64,000 bases of DNA from Paenibacillus rhizosphaerae (GTDB lineage: Bacteria > Bacillota > Bacilli > Paenibacillales > Paenibacillaceae). Position 1 is the first letter of the stretch; every line of letters begins with the position of its first letter. The notes under the pieces are model-generated. The model was not told where the DNA came from, ran no database searches, and saw only the letters and a list, made by a program, of their open reading frames with translations. The DNA is taken from contig NZ_JACHXJ010000004.1 of assembly GCF_014192015.1 (NCBI RefSeq), forward strand, positions 587,327 to 651,326, read 5' to 3'. A program made the position numbers and the translations under genes. Shown piece by piece: positions 62,583 through 64,000 of this stretch.

Positions 62583-62891
62583 ATGCGTGCAGACGTACAA
62601 AATTTATTCATGAGTATCCACATGCTTTACCATGCCCATCACCATGACTTGACCATCCGTGATATGCAGCCCGTGCTCGAGGCGCACGGCTATAAGGTGG
62701 GGGAACGGGAAGTGAAGCAGCAGCTGGAGCGCCTGACCGAATTGAACTTTCTAACGGCCCACGGTGATGAATACAGCTTGACCGGAACGGGAATTGGGGA
62801 GTTCAAGGAAATTCAGGTCATGCTCCAGAAGCTGTGCGGGGAAGTGCTGGCACCACTTGAAGAAACGGAGAGGGCGAATGCCGGCGCTTAA
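62583..62891 (+). CDS. Small winged-helix-like hypothetical protein
   Basis: GGAGAGGAA precedes ATG 62583. The 102 residues (start RADVQNLFMSIHMLYHAHHHDLTIRDM) contain a possible winged helix: VLEAHGYKVGEREVKQQLERLTELNFLTAHGDEYSLTGTG. A histidine-rich run (HAHHHD) is near the start. No family recognised; perhaps a small regulator. Confidence 0.7.
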   Translation: MRADVQNLFMSIHMLYHAHHHDLTIRDMQPVLEAHGYKVGEREVKQQLERLTELNFLTAHGDEYSLTGTGIGEFKEIQVMLQKLCGEVLAPLEETERANAGA

Positions 62892-62962
62892 CGCCCGGAC
62901 TTCCAAGATCAACTTCCTGCCACCAAGAATCGTTACCGCATCGTAGAATGGAGGGAATGAAT

Positions 62963-63451
62963 ATGCATAAATGGCTGATTACGGTTTGGATGACAAGCCC
63001 GGTGCTGCAGCGGTTGCTGGCGGCAGAGCTGCCCGATGCTGAAGCTGAGCACAGTGCGCACGGAGCATGGTATTGGTTGTCTTATGCCCTGGCGATTCTT
63101 TTGTTCGGATTTGCCATATATGTCATGATTGGTGCGCGTCTGAAGCGCCGGCTGAGTCGTTTGAAGCATACGCTGTCGGATGAATTGGTTAAGGTCAACG
63201 GCGCCCTGGTAGCCGAGAAATCCTCGGAATTGACGGAGGAAAGAGCGGGACAATTCGCGCAGTCCCATATCCGCAGGCTGACGGATTTGAGGGACCGCCT
63301 GAGATCGGACGTGGATGCGCTCAACGAACTGGATATTTCCGTATACGACCTGAAGGGATTAAACCAGGCGATCAGTCACTACAACGCGGAGAAAATGAGC
63401 ATCCGGGAAGACATCGCGGCAGAGGAGAGCAAGCAGTACAGGATGCGATAA
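62963..63451 (+). CDS. Membrane-anchored coiled-coil hypothetical protein
   Basis: ATG 62963 lies seven bases after GGAGGG. Of 162 residues, the first ~30 look like a weak signal or amphipathic segment, one membrane helix lies at about 36-57 (WYWLSYALAILLFGFAIYVMIG), and the rest is charged and probably cytoplasmic helix (KHTLSDELVKVNGALVAEKSSELTEERAGQF). Not recognised. Confidence 0.7.
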   Translation: MHKWLITVWMTSPVLQRLLAAELPDAEAEHSAHGAWYWLSYALAILLFGFAIYVMIGARLKRRLSRLKHTLSDELVKVNGALVAEKSSELTEERAGQFAQSHIRRLTDLRDRLRSDVDALNELDISVYDLKGLNQAISHYNAEKMSIREDIAAEESKQYRMR

Positions 63452-63476
63452 GGCTGGCTTCATGTTCAGAAAATAG

Positions 63477-63528
63477 AAAGAGCCCCTTGGTCCAAGGAGA
63501 AGAGTCCGGAGTCCAAGGGGCTTTTTGG
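63477..63528. terminator. Terminator between convergent genes
   Basis: AAAGAGCCCCTTGG pairs with CCAAGGGGCTTTTT. Confidence 0.85.
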
Positions 63529-63564
63529 GTTGTACGGAATGTTAGTGAATTGGCGCTGGATGTC

Positions 63565-64000
63565 TTACATATTAAATTCCGGCTGGGGAAGCCCCGTCTG
63601 CACAGGCGCTTCCACAAGCTCCTCGGCCTGCTCCGGCTGCCGGACGGGTACGGCTCCTTCCATCACGTCGCGGACAAATTCCTGCACGACTTTTTTATAC
63701 AGTTCGGGATTGACTCCCAGCGCATTGCCGTGTGAGGCTCCCTCAACGAGAAGAAGCCGTTTCATTCCCTCCTTGGCGGCAAACAGTTCCTCGCTCATCT
63801 CCGTCGGGATATAGCGGTCCCGCGTACCATGTATAAACATGATGGGAACGGGGCTGTACCGGGCGGATCGGACGGGGCTGACCTGATTCAGCGTAAAACC
63901 GGCTTTCCGGAACAGCCTGCGGTCGACGAGCGGAAGGAAAACGGCAGCGGGAATACGGTTCAACGCCTGCATTTGGTGATGCATCAGGCGCTTCAGATCG
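63565..64000 (-). CDS. Alpha/beta hydrolase, C-terminal part
   Basis: The frame is open to the window edge, so the N-terminus and catalytic serine are outside. The visible ~144 residues contain the usual late features: VPIMFIHGTRDRYIPTEMSEELF (catalytic Asp) and LLLVEGASHGNAL (catalytic His), then a glutamine/glutamate-rich tail. DLKRLMHHQ-type text before the first ATG suggests a lid helix as in bacterial esterases of the YqkD/BAAT-like group. Substrate unknown. Confidence 0.85.
   Translation of the reverse strand, partial: DLKRLMHHQMQALNRIPAAVFLPLVDRRLFRKAGFTLNQVSPVRSARYSPVPIMFIHGTRDRYIPTEMSEELFAAKEGMKRLLLVEGASHGNALGVNPELYKKVVQEFVRDVMEGAVPVRQPEQAEELVEAPVQTGLPQPEFNM

Overview
The window looks like chromosomal DNA of a spore-forming, GC-rich Firmicute, most likely Paenibacillus or a close relative. 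The signs are a Ger(A-C-B) germinant receptor operon, several CUT1 sugar ABC systems whose regulators are YesN/YesM- or AraC-like, strong GGAGG ribosome sites with frequent GTG/TTG starts, and many intracellular glycoside hydrolases. I see no rRNA, tRNA, CRISPR array, prophage or complete insertion sequence.

Layout. (1) 1-11.8 kb is a glycoside-use island: the end of a solute-binding protein, a YesN/YesM two-component pair, a GH43 enzyme, a GntR-LacI type repressor, two AraC regulators, a GH29 alpha-L-fucosidase, and a sugar isomerase plus Gfo/Idh dehydrogenase pair. (2) 11.9-15.6 kb holds a flavin monooxygenase, a VOC protein and an ECF41-type sigma factor with an in-frame TGA at codon 6, preceded by a match to the ECF41 promoter pattern. 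(3) 15.7-24.1 kb is a minus-strand cluster: DeoR repressor, TarJ-like alcohol dehydrogenase, UgpC-A-E-B-like ABC importer, glycerophosphodiester phosphodiesterase and a Tat-exported protein. I read it as a candidate uptake and breakdown system for teichoic acid or glycerophosphodiester fragments, and it is the most interesting unit here. (4) 24.2-31.5 kb holds MgtC, a truncated TetR fragment, the ger operon, Dps under an OhrR-like palindrome, and a stress flavoprotein.

(5) 31.5-32.6 kb has no convincing gene but carries a family of AAAATGACATATT repeats, two cre-like sites and a block of degenerate CATCCATCTTC repeats. (6) 32.6-41 kb holds an lplB-lplC-lplA type importer, a GH3 gene reduced to its two ends, an ArsR-like regulator with a large extra domain, and a GH2 enzyme. 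(7) 41-64 kb is mostly housekeeping or stress genes: a TetR/MFS efflux pair (the pump broken by a 4-bp duplication), FMN reductase, CNNM/CorC protein, AI-2E family protein, DinG-like helicase, serpin lipoprotein, MarR, ZIP transporter, cyclophilin, a coiled-coil protein, an ArsB/NhaD transporter, oligo-1,6-glucosidase, a MutS2-like protein without Smr domain, a TipAS-like protein, free methionine-(R)-sulfoxide reductase and part of an alpha/beta hydrolase.

Three genes are broken by small, precisely visible lesions (nonsense, 4-bp duplication, internal deletion) and a fourth is a truncated, frameshifted fragment. All functions are inferred from sequence motifs and remembered family features; no database search was run.
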